A stretch of DNA of 64,000 bases from positions 168,960,664 to 169,024,663 of the forward strand of contig CP136066.1 in assembly GCA_032622095.1 (NCBI GenBank), given 5' to 3'. Below, one piece after another: positions 1-10,913 of the stretch. Position 1 is the first letter of the stretch, and each line of letters begins with the position of its first letter. The notes under the pieces were generated by a model. The model did not search any database. It worked only from the letters and a program-made list of their open reading frames with translations, and was not told where the DNA came from. The translations under genes and the position numbers were made by a program. The DNA is from Siphonodentalium dalli. Taxonomy: Eukaryota > Mollusca > Scaphopoda > Gadilida > Siphonodentaliidae.

Positions 1-195
1 AAGCCAGAAACTGTTCAGAGAGGCAAATCAGTTATTGATAGCGCATTGGGTATTCAGCAGATACATGTAGATACGACTCTTGGATTAGAGTCTATACATT
101 GGACTACAATAGACATGTACCACATTTATGACGCACAAAGTTCAATGTGACTTTGAACATTTGCTTTTAATTCAGTAAAATTTGCTACTGCTTAC

Positions 196-412
196 CATGG
201 TTCTGTACCAGTTGGCATCCGAATGCATGGGTACTTCAAATACATTTGTTCTCCCACCTGCTTGTACTCGGACGACTCCTTGGTCATAAACACATTCATA
301 TAGAAACTTGCGCATTCTGATATCAAGTGGTTGAATGATGCCAAAATATTGCCATTTCTTGAGGCTTCCTCCAGTCCCGATGAAAAGGTGGGAATCGGAA
401 CGGTGAATTTTT
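196..412 (-). CDS. Putative internal exon, product not recognised
   Basis: A 217-nt open segment is bounded by a good acceptor (TGTCCAG before position 412) and a good donor (CCATG|GTAAGC after 196). It encodes about 72 residues with the phrases GTGGSLKKW, YDQGVVRVQAGG and HSDANWYRTM. I do not recognise a domain. It lies 3' of the SAM-family copy A remnant on the same strand and could be a later exon of that gene or of an unrelated one. The upstream reading frame also runs through it in a second frame (323-565), so the frame choice rests on the splice sites and length. What is seen is the ORF and splice signals; coding status is inferred. Confidence 0.35.
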
Positions 413-894
413 CTGGACAAAATTTATATGAATATTAAATATTTGTACTTGGTATTGGTAATGCATACAATAAATTTGAGACATTTTATGGCTCAAGGAA
501 ACATTCAGCATAACAAGTGGAAAAACTTTATATCTATCTGAGATCGCCTGGATAAGATAATCCATCTTTAAATCAGTTTTATCCCACTGTTCATGAATTC
601 AAAGAGAATGTGACCGCTTATCCACAAATCGATCGGTCTCCTGCAAAATATCTGCACCCATCAGTTTGTTAAAATGACGAAACATCAGCTTTGGATGGAT
701 AAAAAAGGGCCAGTTATCCACCAGGATTCCAACTTCTTTATTTTTATTTAAGTCCAGTCGTCTTTGCGTCGCATGTTTTGTCCATAAAGTTGAGTACTAA
801 TTCCTAGTCTCGTTTCTTGTACTGGGCGATCAGATTTTCCCGCAGTGTATCCTGATAGTCAGACTCAGTATCAACTGGCAATTAAGGCTGCCAG
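323..894 (-). pseudogene. SAM-domain (SAMD3-like) family gene, copy A, central part
   Basis: Reading the minus strand from the edge of the inserted element, one finds W-Q-P, then LPVDTESDYQDTLRENL, then QRRLDLNKNKEV, then GILVDNWPFFIHPKLMFRHF and NKLMGADI. These align block by block with copy B (CKNWQPDVDEE, LQRHEIN, MLEDWPFLWHERWLLEHF, NLVGMNI). The order NWQP, QRxxIN, WPFL, HFxxLxG is one I know from lineage-expanded SAM-domain proteins of fish and invertebrates whose biochemical role is unknown. Copy A has in-frame stops after WQP and after KKRD, a frame change before QRRL, and a TGA at 599-601, so it is almost certainly dead. It is separated from its upstream coding sequence by the insertion at 895-3789. 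Confidence 0.6.
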
Positions 895-905
895 TTACAC
901 TGCAA

Positions 906-1025
906 ATAAGAGTGTTCAGATTTGAACGCGTTCAGTCCCGGATGTGTTCAGTTACTGAACAGTAAGTGTTCAATTTTGAACGTATATGTTCAGAAAACTC
1001 ATTTATTAACGGTAGTGTTCAAACC
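906..1025. repeat. Left subterminal GTTCA/TGAAC palindrome cluster
   Basis: At least three dyads of the form GTTCA-spacer-TGAAC are packed here (GTTCAGATTTGAAC, GTTCAGTTACTGAAC, GTTCAATTTTGAAC), plus single half-sites. A smaller cluster follows at 1465-1515. Position just inside the element terminus suggests binding sites for the mobilising transposase. That role is inferred from other DNA transposons. Confidence 0.6.
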
Positions 1026-2923
1026 TGCATGGACGTCGATCCGCTTGTGTTAGTATACTTAGTTACTTCATATATATATCGCATATGCTTACGGGATTAA
1101 TGAATACTCGTTTGTGAAAATGATGTCTTGTGACTTCTATTTTGAACAATTGTGAAACTAAATGCGGATGCGCTGGTCTATTTTGCTTCACGATGAGTTT
1201 TGTTTTGAGCATTTTCCAGATCGGTAGAAAACATATCAGGGACGTGGTAGCGACACGGGGGGGGGGTAGTTGGATATAAAATTACACCCCTCCCCAAATG
1301 GAAATTAACCCATTTAGTCAAATCCGCATCACATATCCATGAATATATATAGTGTTCATATATTGATCGATGCCGATACTTTTTATGTTGCCGGTTCATC
1401 ACTTGTGTAGAAAATCACGATATAATACGATCCCACGCTATTTTGTGTTACAGTAATTTCAGTATTGAACACTGCCGTTCAGTCCGTGTTCGATTCTCTT
1501 GAACATATGTGTTCAAGGTGAGACCACGTACGGGCATGGTCATTAATCATTCACGCTTAACTAATGGCATGTGATCCCACTGGACTGTCTGCATTGAGTT
1601 ATCTTTACAAAATAGCATGTAGCGTCGTCTTTTGAAACATGATATCGTTCCACGCAACTGGCATTAATTAATTTCGGTTTGAATATCTGTGCAGTTTAAT
1701 GTATATGGATGGATAAAGCCTTCACATTAATGGAACCAAGTCAGTTGCGCCATTCTTTGGCGTTAGATTAAAGGTTCGAAACATAGTTGGTATTTATAGG
1801 GTCTTTACTGACAGGAGACAAGGACAAGTTTATCAATACAGCCTGCACTCTGCATGGTAAGTACCGGTATATGTAATCCAATGTATCATCGTCATAATTA
1901 TCAGCATATGTGTTTATGTATATATTTATCTAAAAACATGCAAAGTTAAAATTTTGACAATTCAGTTGAGGACATTAGTTGGACATTTCGCACCCAATTG
2001 TAGTTGAAATTGTTCTAATTTTTTTGTTTGATATTCCGTCCAGTTATTAGTGGGGAATATGCTGATATCTGTTGATTTGTTTATAATAAGTGAGTGTCTC
2101 ATTCATGCAGGTATACTGTTTAAAACTTATGTGAACTTTGTCATAAGCATTCTCACGGTTAATTTTCTCGCAAAAACAAAACAAAAACACTTGAGGTCAT
2201 TGGGGAATATTCGGTGTCACATATATATTAAATTTTATTATATTAGTAGATCTCCAATAAAAATATATTGATGTGCCAGTTATGCGTACATGGATCATTG
2301 CTAAATAGACCAATACATTTTCTAAACTAGTAAAGTGTGCTGTTCCACCGTTTTAATTGGTGATGTTAGCGTGTGGCCAAATACTGTTTTATAATTTCGG
2401 AAGCGGTGTTGACTGGTGTCTTTGAATTGGTACGGTATTAATATCAGGATATCATAATATGACTGTAAAGCCGGAAACTCTGAAAAAAGTGCTGGGTGGT
2501 AAGATCGCATCCTAATAGCATCACGAATTGGAAAACTAATATTCTAATATATTAAATTATTCTTTCTTTCAGGAGCTGCATATAGAGCATCGATCGAATA
2601 TCTGCGGAAACTTTGGGCACAACATATACGGATGCTACAAACTACTCACGATGGGTGTAGCTGAACTACCAGAAATTATGTGACCGCAGAAATGTCTATT
2701 GCTATTAGCTAGCACCGTCAACAAATTCTAGTGACTGTTTAAGCCATCACTGCATGGTGTCAGCTGGTACCAAAAATCGAGAAAATTCAACAGGAACAGG
2801 AGCAGAAATACATCGCACATTCAATGTTAAAAGATTTGTGGACTAATGTGTGTGACTAATTCCGATAGTTCAAAGAATGATAAACCTCACGTCTATAGCC
2901 TTACCTAAAACACGGCAACTGTG

Positions 2924-3094
2924 ATGAACCGTCCGAGATATAAGGTTGACAGTTTGTTATTAATTCAGTGGTTGAAGGATATTCCAGATGTTCAGGATGT
3001 TTATTCGGCCAAATGGATTTTGTGCGAAATTAATACTGTTGCCAATGCTGACCAACACGGCATGGATGTTTTTGGATACGGATTACTCAAGTAA
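2924..3094 (+). CDS. Small ORF inside the inverted-repeat element, unknown
   Basis: ATG at 2924 opens a 56-codon ORF ending in TAA at 3092-3094. It includes DSLLLIQWLKDIPDVQDVY and KWILCEINTVANADQHGMD. Composition looks protein-like rather than random, and it is the best internal ORF of the element. No family is recognised and no splice sites were resolved. It could be a relic exon of a transposase or chance. Confidence 0.2.
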   Translation: MNRPRYKVDSLLLIQWLKDIPDVQDVYSAKWILCEINTVANADQHGMDVFGYGLLK

Positions 3095-3477
3095 ACGCAT
3101 AGACTGTTGTGCCATTGATTCATCAGTTTATCAGTCTTATTAAATGTTATTTACCTATATAATACTCACATTTTAATTAGGTTGAATGACCTTATTCCCC
3201 AACAATTACATCAGCATTTCATAAAATATACATGCTTCTGTATGGAACGGTTGCATTATATTTAAGTTATTAGCGATATCTTCAGCTTGTTCTCAGTTAT
3301 CATGCATTAATAACCACAAAGGTATTGGGCCAGTTAATTTGTATTAGATGTACACAGGAGAAGAATGGCACTAAAACTGTTAAAGTGTGACTACAGACTG
3401 TTTACAATTTCTCACCCATTTTATATTGAATTTGATCTCGCGTTTATCATTTAAATTTAGTTCTTTTGTGAACACAT

Positions 3478-3780
3478 GTGTTCAGATTTTGTTGTTTGAA
3501 CGCATTTAAGTGTTCAAAAGCTGTTGCAGTGTTCGGAACACATCAAACGTTCACATATTTCGAACACTGATGTTCAAAATCTGAACATGATGTGTTCAAA
3601 ACTGAACGCTTATATGCATTCATAAATTGAACACATCCATTCAATTCATTGAACACATGCGTTCAAATCTGAACACCGGGGACCGTTCAGAATAATTGAA
3701 CACATCTGTTCTAAACTGAACACTGAACAGTGTTCATTATCTGTTGCATTTTTGGCGTTCAAATTTGAACACTTTTATTT
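3478..3780. repeat. Right subterminal GTTCA/TGAAC palindrome array
   Basis: About 300 bp densely filled with GTTCA and TGAAC half-sites, many paired as inverted repeats with 3-7 bp spacers (GTTCAAAATCTGAAC, GTTCAAAACTGAAC, GTTCAAATCTGAAC, GTTCAAATTTGAAC). The density stops at the element boundary. It mirrors the left cluster, as expected for transposase-binding subterminal repeats. Confidence 0.65.
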
Positions 3781-3790
3781 ACAGTGTAAC

Positions 3791-3893
3791 AGTCATTGCT
3801 GTGCTTGTCCGGTGTTGCCCTAGCTGACTTATCTTTAAAAGCATTTCTCTGATTGTCATTTTCTGCCAGTCTCTTCAAAGGAGTACATTTCCC
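3791..3893 (-). pseudogene. SAMD3-like family copy A, segment 5' of the insertion
   Basis: The minus strand reads CTPLKRLAENDNQRNAFKDK and then SARATPDKHSND directly into the inserted element. It corresponds to the basic linker of copy B (RVGNLNRC ... KRKADSYGCKNWQP). Together with 323-894 it forms one coding stretch once the 895-3789 element and the duplicated CAG are removed. No start or splice site is claimed here. The upstream part of this exon (GSGYxSI motif in copy B) was not found. Confidence 0.5.
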
Positions 3894-4010
3894 TCATCAT
3901 CATACCACGCGATGCAACAAATCATATATATTTTTAAGCCGCATAGCAGGAAATTTGTAAATGTTATACATCAATAGTTTGTCATTTATTATATGCCTCC
4001 CCATCTTTTT

Positions 4011-4100
4011 CAAAATAAATCAATGGGGCTATTTCTTTTGGCGGATGTGATCGACATTTGTCATTTAGTAATACAATAAAATCAATAAATCAATCAATGG
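4011..4100 (+). repeat. Possible LINE/SINE 3' tail remnant
   Basis: A stretch ending AATAAAATCAATAAATCAAT resembles the A/T-rich short tandem tail of CR1- or L2-like LINEs. The words AAATAAATCAATGGGG (about 4013) and ATAAATCAATCAATGGG (about 4084) flank about 70 bp as imperfect direct repeats. Too short to classify. Confidence 0.2.
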
Positions 4101-4613
4101 GATGTAAATATTGCCACTTCCAACTGAAAATATCAAAGTTTTTATAACAATTCGCATTTAACTGTAAAACGAAAGTAGCAGTTTTGGGGAATTTTATAAC
4201 GTAGAACGTATAGTAAAAAGAACACCGACAGTTGAATACTCAGATTATTTAATGAGTGGCTGCAAGGAAATACAGAACCTCCACTCGCGGTCGTGGACAT
4301 TGTGTTTCCTTTTAACCATTCATGAGATAATCCAGGTATTTTATTCTTTTTAAGTATTCTCTATATAATGGTCAAGTTCTTAAACAAATTATAATCAGAA
4401 AATAACAACAAAATAGTAGTTATATAGTATGTATTAATGTGCACGCTACTATGTAGGGCTCTCAGAAGCACAGATCATTCCATTTTAAGTCTAAGCAACA
4501 ATTATTGTGTGACTGTTTTTTTTTACCTGTCTTGATATTGATTCATAACGCTACCTGGGGGTAATTTTTTTAATTTAAACAAGGTTAGTCGTACCAAAAT
4601 TTAAGTCGCCTTT
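4101..4613. other. No gene recognised
   Basis: AT-rich sequence with no convincing ORF, inverted repeat or RNA gene. By position it would be intronic to copy A of the SAM-domain family if that gene was once continuous. Confidence 0.4.
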
Positions 4614-4805
4614 TTAGAACATTTCCTTCAAAGCTGCAGCAAGTCTCCTTGCTTGTATGATTTTTAGGATATCTGATAAATCATCCACTGGATTATATTC
4701 AAAATCTGCAACTGCTTGCACTCCAAGGACGGACAGTTTCTCACATACCTTGCCAATAAGGTAATCAGGTACATGTTCTTTGATCAGATTGCTGATTTCT
4801 TCCAT
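4614..4805 (-). CDS. SAM-like domain ORF or exon
   Basis: ATG at 4805 opens a 63-residue ORF ending in TAA at 4614. The alternation LIKEHVPDYLIGKVCEKLSV, LGVQAVADF, DDLSDILKIIQARRLAAALK is typical of a SAM-type helical bundle. It matches the first exon of copy B in spacing (HGILPSL ... HLIEKCGVEEIEDLSFI ... DDMSDHLKPIQCRKLM). SAM domains mediate protein-protein or RNA contacts. Here the ORF ends in a stop rather than a donor, so it may be a terminal exon, a broken exon, or a separate small gene. It lies on the same strand as the copy A remnants, between their CIDE-N-like and WPFF parts. Confidence 0.5.
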   Translation of the reverse strand: MEEISNLIKEHVPDYLIGKVCEKLSVLGVQAVADFEYNPVDDLSDILKIIQARRLAAALKEMF

Positions 4806-6474
4806 ATATGTTATTAAAATAGAGAATATTCAGATTAACTTCAGAGCAAATGCATGGAGTAACAGGCCTTTAAGTTCTATCACTAAGTCAAAATATTACC
4901 CCATTCACCAGTAATTTTATGCAAATTTTTGCAAGTTAAAGGCACGTGAGGCCTTAGTTGTCGAAAATATTCATATTTGTTCCAATCACCGTAAACAGAA
5001 AAACATTAAAACGCATACAGTTTCGTTCATATATACTATGACCATCGCGTAAACAGCATGTTATCATAAAGATTTACTATATTTTACCTAAGCAAGAGCC
5101 TGATTGTGTTGCAGAAGACAACACAATGCTGCTGGCTAATCACACACAAATGGCATAAACGCTCTTTATTCGTTCCATATCAGGAATTCACCCACAAAGA
5201 ACGCTCTTTATGTTTACCATCATAATATAAACAAACACCAGAAAAGTAACTTTTTATGCTCTTGTTTACATAACAAATGGTCAAAAATATGACAATAACA
5301 TACTGTTTATGCGATATTTCTTATTTGTATACGGACAAAGTCTGTCTACATTTTGTTGTTCTTTCTGTTTGTGGCGGTTTTTGACGGGTGGAAATATTTT
5401 CACAGGATACCCACCGACAAGGCCAACCGTACCTTTAAGTAGTTTTCAGATCACATTTACATTTACTAGTAATGTACCTACTCTTGGGATCCAAGAAGCA
5501 TATCTGTATGTTTATTGACACTTTAATGACGGGAGCTGTACTGACGAAAGTTAATAAACGTTCCTAGCCAAATAATTAGAATACAGATGCAAGTATCATG
5601 AGGAAAAAAAAAAAATACACTTACCAATTTTATACACTAGATCATAGAACCGCCAACATATGCTGATTTAGCTTATTGGGCATACATGTATGTGTTAGCG
5701 ACTATTAGGATGTTATGAGCAAAATTTTGGTGAGAAACACTACCTGTTTTTTCCACTTTAGTCGCTCATACATGGCATATGTTTGGGAATAAGACAGAAT
5801 AATCCTAGTTGACCATAAAGCTCTAATGGAAAAGGATACATAATTGCACATACTGGCATACAGACATATGGTATTCTATTGTTGATGTGATGTCAATGTA
5901 GTTATATTGCGGCAGAAGAACAGCATCGCCCTCTTTTCAAAGTAAACATAGTGTCTTGTCATATGAAGAGGCACTCAATAAGTCCAACTTGATCATTATG
6001 TTGGTCGTCCATCTTGATTATGACGACTATATTTTCTCCATATTGAAACCATGTGTGTGTAGCCTTGGTTATTCTTATCTATAGAACTGGCCTCATACAT
6101 ATCCTTTACGGAAGGATGCAATACTGAGAGGATCACTGGACTTGCTGAATTGAATACTTTCAACATGGTAGAGTGATCCAGCTTGAAAATATGCCTGCAT
6201 AAGCTGGTGTTTTTTATGTTTCCAGAATATTATGTAATTTTTGGTACTCACTTCTTAAAATATGAATGTTTCCTTTCGCGTCCTTATAAGTTGGTCACAG
6301 CGCATTATCAAGTGGATAATGGCTGAGGTAATCACGTTTTGGCCTCAGCTTAGAAAGGGAAAATTTTGTAGCACATTCTTCCAAATATTCATCAATTATA
6401 TCCTTCAATAAAGAAACTTAATTAACTGTGATGGATGGAGCACAACCCATAGGCACAATCCTTGAATTTAATAG
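4806..6474. other. No gene recognised
   Basis: Non-coding by eye on both strands: short random ORFs (for example 5309-5518 plus), an A-run near 5608, no splice-bounded exon I can defend. Probably intron or intergenic. Confidence 0.4.
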
Positions 6475-7450
6475 TTGCCGAATATCATCACCAGTGTCTT
6501 ATTATGTCAGCAAATACGTTGGAATGGATCGAACAGAAACCCCGTTCTGCACTGCATGCCCTCCAAGATTTTGAGAATTGGTATGAACTATATCAGGCCT
6601 ATCATCATCATCATCAGACCCATCGAACTTGAACATTTTCATCATTCTGTTCACATGATCAAAAGAAAACTATTTTTTTCATCACAAATGTTCACGACAC
6701 AAGTAGACATCTTGCTGAACAATTCATTCAAAGGGGTCATGCCCAAGCATGGAGGCAATCCACCAGGAACATGAAAATTTTGCAACTCATTGAATATTGA
6801 ACAAAACATAATCCCTGTGTGCATTTTATTGTTTTCCATTTCAATAGAATCCTGATAATTTTTTGGATTTCGCATCTGATAATGTTCACAAGAAATATGG
6901 CTCAAAGACCACTCTTGATATTAAACAGTATCTGCAGAGATGCTCTGCGTTATTGAAGTGTTCTGTAAAATCACCAATTAAATGGCTTCCAAAATTGTCA
7001 CCAAGTATTAATAACAGTCTTACATTGAAATGTTTATTTTTCACAAACAAGCCATCTTTCATGTCATCAACGCGTGTTCTGAATGTTTTCATGTCCAGAA
7101 TGTTTTAGATTTGTTTCTTTACACAAGATAACAAGTTGAAGGTTTTTGACCTCAAGAAAAGGGGCAGATTACCAATCATCATATATACTGCTAAAGCTTT
7201 GTTTAATTCTGACAGAACCGAATGTGTTGACAACCTCATACGAGTCTTGGTAGAGGAATATCCAAACTGTGTCATCTCCACAGGCGAATTTGTCATGGAA
7301 CAGCTCTCCATCACAAAAGTCCTGATATGTTTTGCAATTTGATCCTTGGAATATCAGTAGCTTTTCTTGTAAATCGGAGTCACTCAACACATTTTCCAAT
7401 GGATATGTAGCATGAAGCACTTAGCATTTTTATCGTTGCAAAGAACAAAC
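6475..7450 (-). pseudogene. Diverged C2H2-family (multi-copy) gene fragment
   Basis: Fragments in three frames align in order with the gene at 27,949-30,656: FCDGELF...LYQDSYEVVNTFGS matches VDGSIY...LYQDPFEVANPLGA; LAVYMMIGNLP matches LAVYYSIVNIP; ILGDNFGSHLIGDFTEHF and LCRYC match IVGDNLGSHCIGGFTENF and LCRYC; FHVPGGLPPCLG matches YHVCEPGLPPCIG; NLGGHAVQNG matches TIGGQTVQNW. The piece covers the middle of the protein only. Frameshifts and stops are many (for instance between VNTFGS and LAVY), so it is dead. It is much more diverged than the 28 kb copy, so the two are old paralogues. It sits inside the span of SAM-family copy A, presumably as an insertion. Confidence 0.6.
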
Positions 7451-7570
7451 AAGTCGTGCGTGTATATGCACTGGATACACCATGTGTATAATACCACGCT
7501 TTATACATCAGAATATTTAGTGGAAACTTTGATATCTGTGTTTAGGCGTAAATAATACCTTCATACTCAC

Positions 7571-7681
7571 AGAAAAATCCTGTTTGCTATATTTCTCCAC
7601 TGCAACAGCAAATTGTTCCAGGTTTTCCTCCATGGATGCAAGCTTTTTCTCCCCAAACTGGACAGCGAAGGTATGCAGGAC
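7571..7681 (-). CDS. Putative 111-nt exon, charged helical segment
   Basis: An open segment of 37 codons has acceptor TTGTTAG before 7681 and donor TCT|GTGAGT after 7571. It encodes VLHTFAVQFGEKKL and ENLEQFAVAVEKYSKQDFS, likely an amphipathic helix. Length is a multiple of three, so it could be a cassette exon. It is on the same strand as copy A exons 9,349-9,450 and 10,125-10,278, but the phase (0) does not match the phase 1 end of the 9.4 kb exon. Membership of that gene is therefore unproven. Confidence 0.3.
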
Positions 7682-7689
7682 CTAACAAT

Positions 7690-9340
7690 AATCATGCAAA
7701 TAAATGCAATTAAACAGCTAGATGAGAAATGTTTAATTCATTATGACAGTCTTTGGAAAACACAGGCATGTATCAATTGATTCAATTATTTGATGATTTG
7801 GTTTAAACTGTCTTTCTGTAGACATACAAACTACAAAATTTCTATGGAACTCCTTTTAAAGTATGTATGAACCATTATTACCAAAAACGAACAAGAAAAA
7901 TAACTGGTATTGAACTTATTTTATTTATGCGTCCTTATGATAGATTCCTAAAATGTTCCTGTTCTGGTTCATTGAAAATAATATAAGAAATAATTGTTTC
8001 CTAGTGACAGAGGCTCGTGTTGCTGATTCTTTATGACTATAAATTAATATTCTATACCTAGATTATACCTAGGAAATTCAGGGAAGAGATCGATACACCA
8101 CCTTTAATACAATTATATAATTCTGCTGGTTTAAATAACTTACATATTATCCATCCCTCAGACATGCAAATTTCTCAAATACGTTCTTCGGGGAACCACT
8201 TTCGTCGTCAAGTAGAAGCTGCTGTCTATATGGCTGAGTTGCCCACAGCAACATTTTTGCATGCTGCGATTATTTTTCGACATCTGTTCACTAAGCCCTG
8301 CCAGGTGAGGTGTCATATCTCAATCATCTAGCAAGACAGGCGTCCACACAGTCTTGAACACACAAGCGACTTTCTTGGAATGGCTGCCTCCCCATTGATC
8401 ACGCCCCTTTTCTTTTCTCTGCATGTCGTCTTTGGCGGATATTCTGGTTTATGCGTTCAGTCAGGAATGACTGACATATACAAGTCAGCATAACTTATGT
8501 TTAGGCCATCACCATAGCACTAACATGTATCGGTGGAGTGATTGCATGCGACAACATTAATGAAATTCTTACATGCCACGGGTGGCCTTCGCGATGAGTG
8601 TTGCTAAAATAGTTATATTTGATAAAACCAACATAAACAGAAAGAATATTAAAATATAGACAGATCTGTTCTTATACCAATGTGTTTTGCTTATCGAACA
8701 CCCATTTATATGTGCTGTATATAATCAAACGCTCGGCTGGTACAAATGTGACTTTCGGAAAGAAATTTCATACTGTCATACTATACTATTAGTATATTCT
8801 TGAGGACGTTTTCATAAATTATAACCTACAACCATCCGTGCCTTCAAATAACATTTATAGTAGCCACCAAAAATAGTGTGCCCGCTTTAAGGGAATCTAG
8901 TGGTCTGTCTCATTTAATCATACTCACCCACTACATATCAAACATATGTTCGGCAAGTCCAAATTTGGAATCTGACATGTCTTTAAAGATACAAAAGACA
9001 AATTTCAATGCAATATTGAAGATAACTTGAGAAATGATGGATTAAAAACATTTCAGAATGGCTACAAATTACATTTTCTAATTGTTATCATATTTCTTTT
9101 CCTTTGTTGGTTTATTGTGAGATCAACAAGTGGGATTTAGTAAAACAAATGATGGATTATTCATTAAACCTTACCCATGGTTTTGTTCCTTTCTCGTGGC
9201 CAATGGATGGATACATGACATACATTCTGCTTCCTATCTGATCATGTTAGTCCTGACCCCCTTGCATACCACTCTCTGGCCGAGTAGAAGTAACTGGCGT
9301 GGGTTGTTGTTTTTTAGGTTTGCCAATACATCAAAAATTC
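7690..9340. other. No gene recognised
   Basis: No supported exon or repeat structure. If copy A was one gene, this is intron between the 9.4 kb exon and downstream exons. Confidence 0.35.
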
Positions 9341-9348
9341 TACTTTAC

Positions 9349-9450
9349 CTGTTGCACGGGGTACAACTACAGGCGATACGGCCACTGGTATACTAGTATC
9401 TGCTGCGCTGGGCATTGTGACATGTACCTGTACCTCTGATGCAGTACTTT
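9349..9450 (-). CDS. Copy A exon 2: Ser/Thr/Val-rich linker
   Basis: Acceptor CTTTTTGCAG precedes 9450 and donor ACAG|GTAAAG follows 9349. Entered in phase 1 from the 10.2 kb exon, it reads E-S-T-A-S-E-V-Q-V-H-V then ADTSIPVAVSPVVVPRAT with no stop. In copy B the second exon is also entered in phase 1 and starts E-N-T-Q-I-P-V followed by a Ser/Pro/Thr-rich stretch. Shared phase and position make these homologous linker exons. Probably a disordered connector. Confidence 0.5.
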
Positions 9451-9532
9451 CTGCAAAAAGAGAGATGATTTATTGAAAAACAATGCATACACCATAATGA
9501 TCATATATGGAATACAAAGTGTGACTATAATT

Positions 9533-9806
9533 AGGGATGTACTTATTCATTGTGAACTCAATGTATCGTTGTGAACTCAATGTATCGCAATACACAATCA
9601 AACAATACAATTATAGTATCGTGTCATGTGTATAGCGAAATAGCGATACAGGAAATCAAGTAACTTCTGAATGTGTACATGTGCAAAGAGAAAAACCTTC
9701 AATTTTCTAGCTAACTATTGCACTGCAATTTGGTTTTAAATGAACACTAATTTAGTGTGTCATGATATGGATCGTAAATAGTATCGTATCGTCATAGCCC
9801 TTAATA
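9533..9806. mobile_element. Possible hAT-type MITE with GTATCG repeats
   Basis: The left side reads TAGGGATGTAC then TGTATCGCAATACA; the right side reads ATCGTATCGTCATAGCCCTT. Ends TAGGG/CCCTT and internal GTATCG/CGATAC words form an imperfect inverted repeat of about 270 bp. This resembles a widespread class of short hAT-derived repeats with TATCG-rich ends. A clear 8-bp target duplication was not found. Confidence 0.4.
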
Positions 9807-9881
9807 TAACTGAAATACAAAATGAGGGATCTGTGAGCTTTTAGCCATTTTCAATCTGTTAACCTTTTTAAAGATCCTGTG

Positions 9882-10033
9882 CCAGTGCATTCTCTTATAT
9901 ATGCAAGTGTCCGATAGGGGGCATCGCATATATATGTATAAAAGAGAATGCACTGGCGTACAAGGTCTATGTAAATATTGTTAGGCCAATGTATTCTCTG
10001 ATATATGCGAGCCCCCCTAAGAAAATGCATTGG
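9882..10033. repeat. Double-hairpin dispersed repeat, copy 1
   Basis: Hairpin A (9882-9956) has arms CCAGTGCATTCTC and GAGAATGCACTGG. Hairpin B (9986-10033) has arms CCAATGTATTCTC and AAAATGCATTGG. They are joined by about 29 bp containing AATATTGTTAGG. The same two hairpins occur in opposite orientation at 27,241-27,380, so this is a mobile or amplified unit. Confidence 0.6.
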
Positions 10034-10124
10034 AACAGAGTTTTCGCAACATTTCAGGAAGCTCCAGTCATGGAAACGTTAATATAACCAAGATTTTCAT
10101 CCTAAAATATATAGTTACACATAC

Positions 10125-10278
10125 CGGAAAGTTTTTCGCTTAGCGTTGCACCTGATGAAGTCCAAGTCTCGCAGTCTTTCAGGATTAGCAAGACACATTG
10201 GTCGAAACCCAATTCTTGCATGAAAAAGGTCAAACAATCATCACCGCCGAGCTCCATCCCATCCTTCTCCAGTACAAC
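10125..10278 (-). CDS. Copy A exon: CIDE-N/CAD-like or ubiquitin-fold domain half
   Basis: Acceptor GCTGTAG precedes 10278 and donor TTTCCG|GTATGT follows 10125. The 154-nt exon encodes VVLEKDGMELGGDDCLTFFM, then VLLILKDCETW. The pattern VVLE-DG-ELxxDD ... VLLxLxxxExW is that of the second half of a CIDE-N (CAD) fold, seen in apoptotic DNA-fragmentation factors and other assembly proteins. The exon ends in phase 1 and joins in frame to the 9.4 kb exon. The first half of the domain would be on an upstream exon that I did not find. A PB1-like fold is the alternative. Confidence 0.45.
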
Positions 10279-10499
10279 CTACAGCAGTATACATAAAATC
10301 TCATATTAAGTCATTTACAACAGTACGTCTAAAGTGATGGAAAAAACACATACAATTAATCTTCTAATACATTAAACCAGCTTAAACCCATACTTATCAA
10401 TACTTCAGGCCATCAATTTTTTTATGACAAATCACCATCCCCCATGTCTATTAGAAGAGGCAATTTCTTTACGTTCCCTCTTGTTTTTGACGTATGAAA

Positions 10500-10560
10500 C
10501 CAGGTCCGCTTTATGGACCCCCCCCCCCCCCTCCGCACCACGGCCTAGCGGAAACCCTGA
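10500..10560. repeat. Solo hAT terminal inverted repeat
   Basis: TAGCGGAAACCCTG at 10547-10560 is identical to the 14-bp terminal repeat of the hAT element at 54,808-56,185, and a C-rich stretch precedes it, as the G-run follows the 54.8 kb end. No partner end was seen nearby, so this is probably a truncated relative. Confidence 0.5.
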
Positions 10561-10913
10561 TTTGAGATCCAAATAGTATATACTCATTAGACACGCTGTC
10601 ACATACATGTACATGGACGTCTAATAACTAAATAGAAAATCTACCCAGTACATGTATATTATATAATAACCATGGGAGACAGGAAACTACCACCAGCCTG
10701 CTGTTTTAACAGAACCATATACATGTACCTTACCATTAACATACAATTAAATTGATTCATAGAACTACAATGTTGCTCCTTCAGCTCGAAGACAAAAGTA
10801 TAAATACGACTGCAAGTATTGAGTTACTGGTAAGGTACATTTCATCATTTAGATGGTGGTGACACATGCACATGGGTGTTTATGCGGCATGACTGTATTT
10901 GTGATGGGTTTAT

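Larger units (their letters stand above)
895..3789. mobile_element. 2.9 kb inverted-repeat DNA element inserted in copy A
   Basis: The left end reads TTACACTGCAAATAAGAGTG and the right end, read inward, TTACACTGTAAATAAAAGTG. Both continue into GTTCA..TGAAC palindromes. The trinucleotide CAG flanks both sides (892-894 and 3790-3792). Removing the element and one CAG joins AAT GAC to TGG CAG CCT, restoring the conserved W-Q-P codons of the disrupted gene, so the 3-bp target duplication and the termini are well supported. Subterminal palindromes cluster at 906-1025, 1465-1515 and 3478-3775. Inside I see no transposase, only scattered short ORFs, for example a 56-codon one at 2924-3094. Superfamily is unassigned: terminal CACTG, a 3-bp duplication and subterminal repeats recall CACTA/EnSpm elements, but the outermost TTA is atypical. 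Confidence 0.75.
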
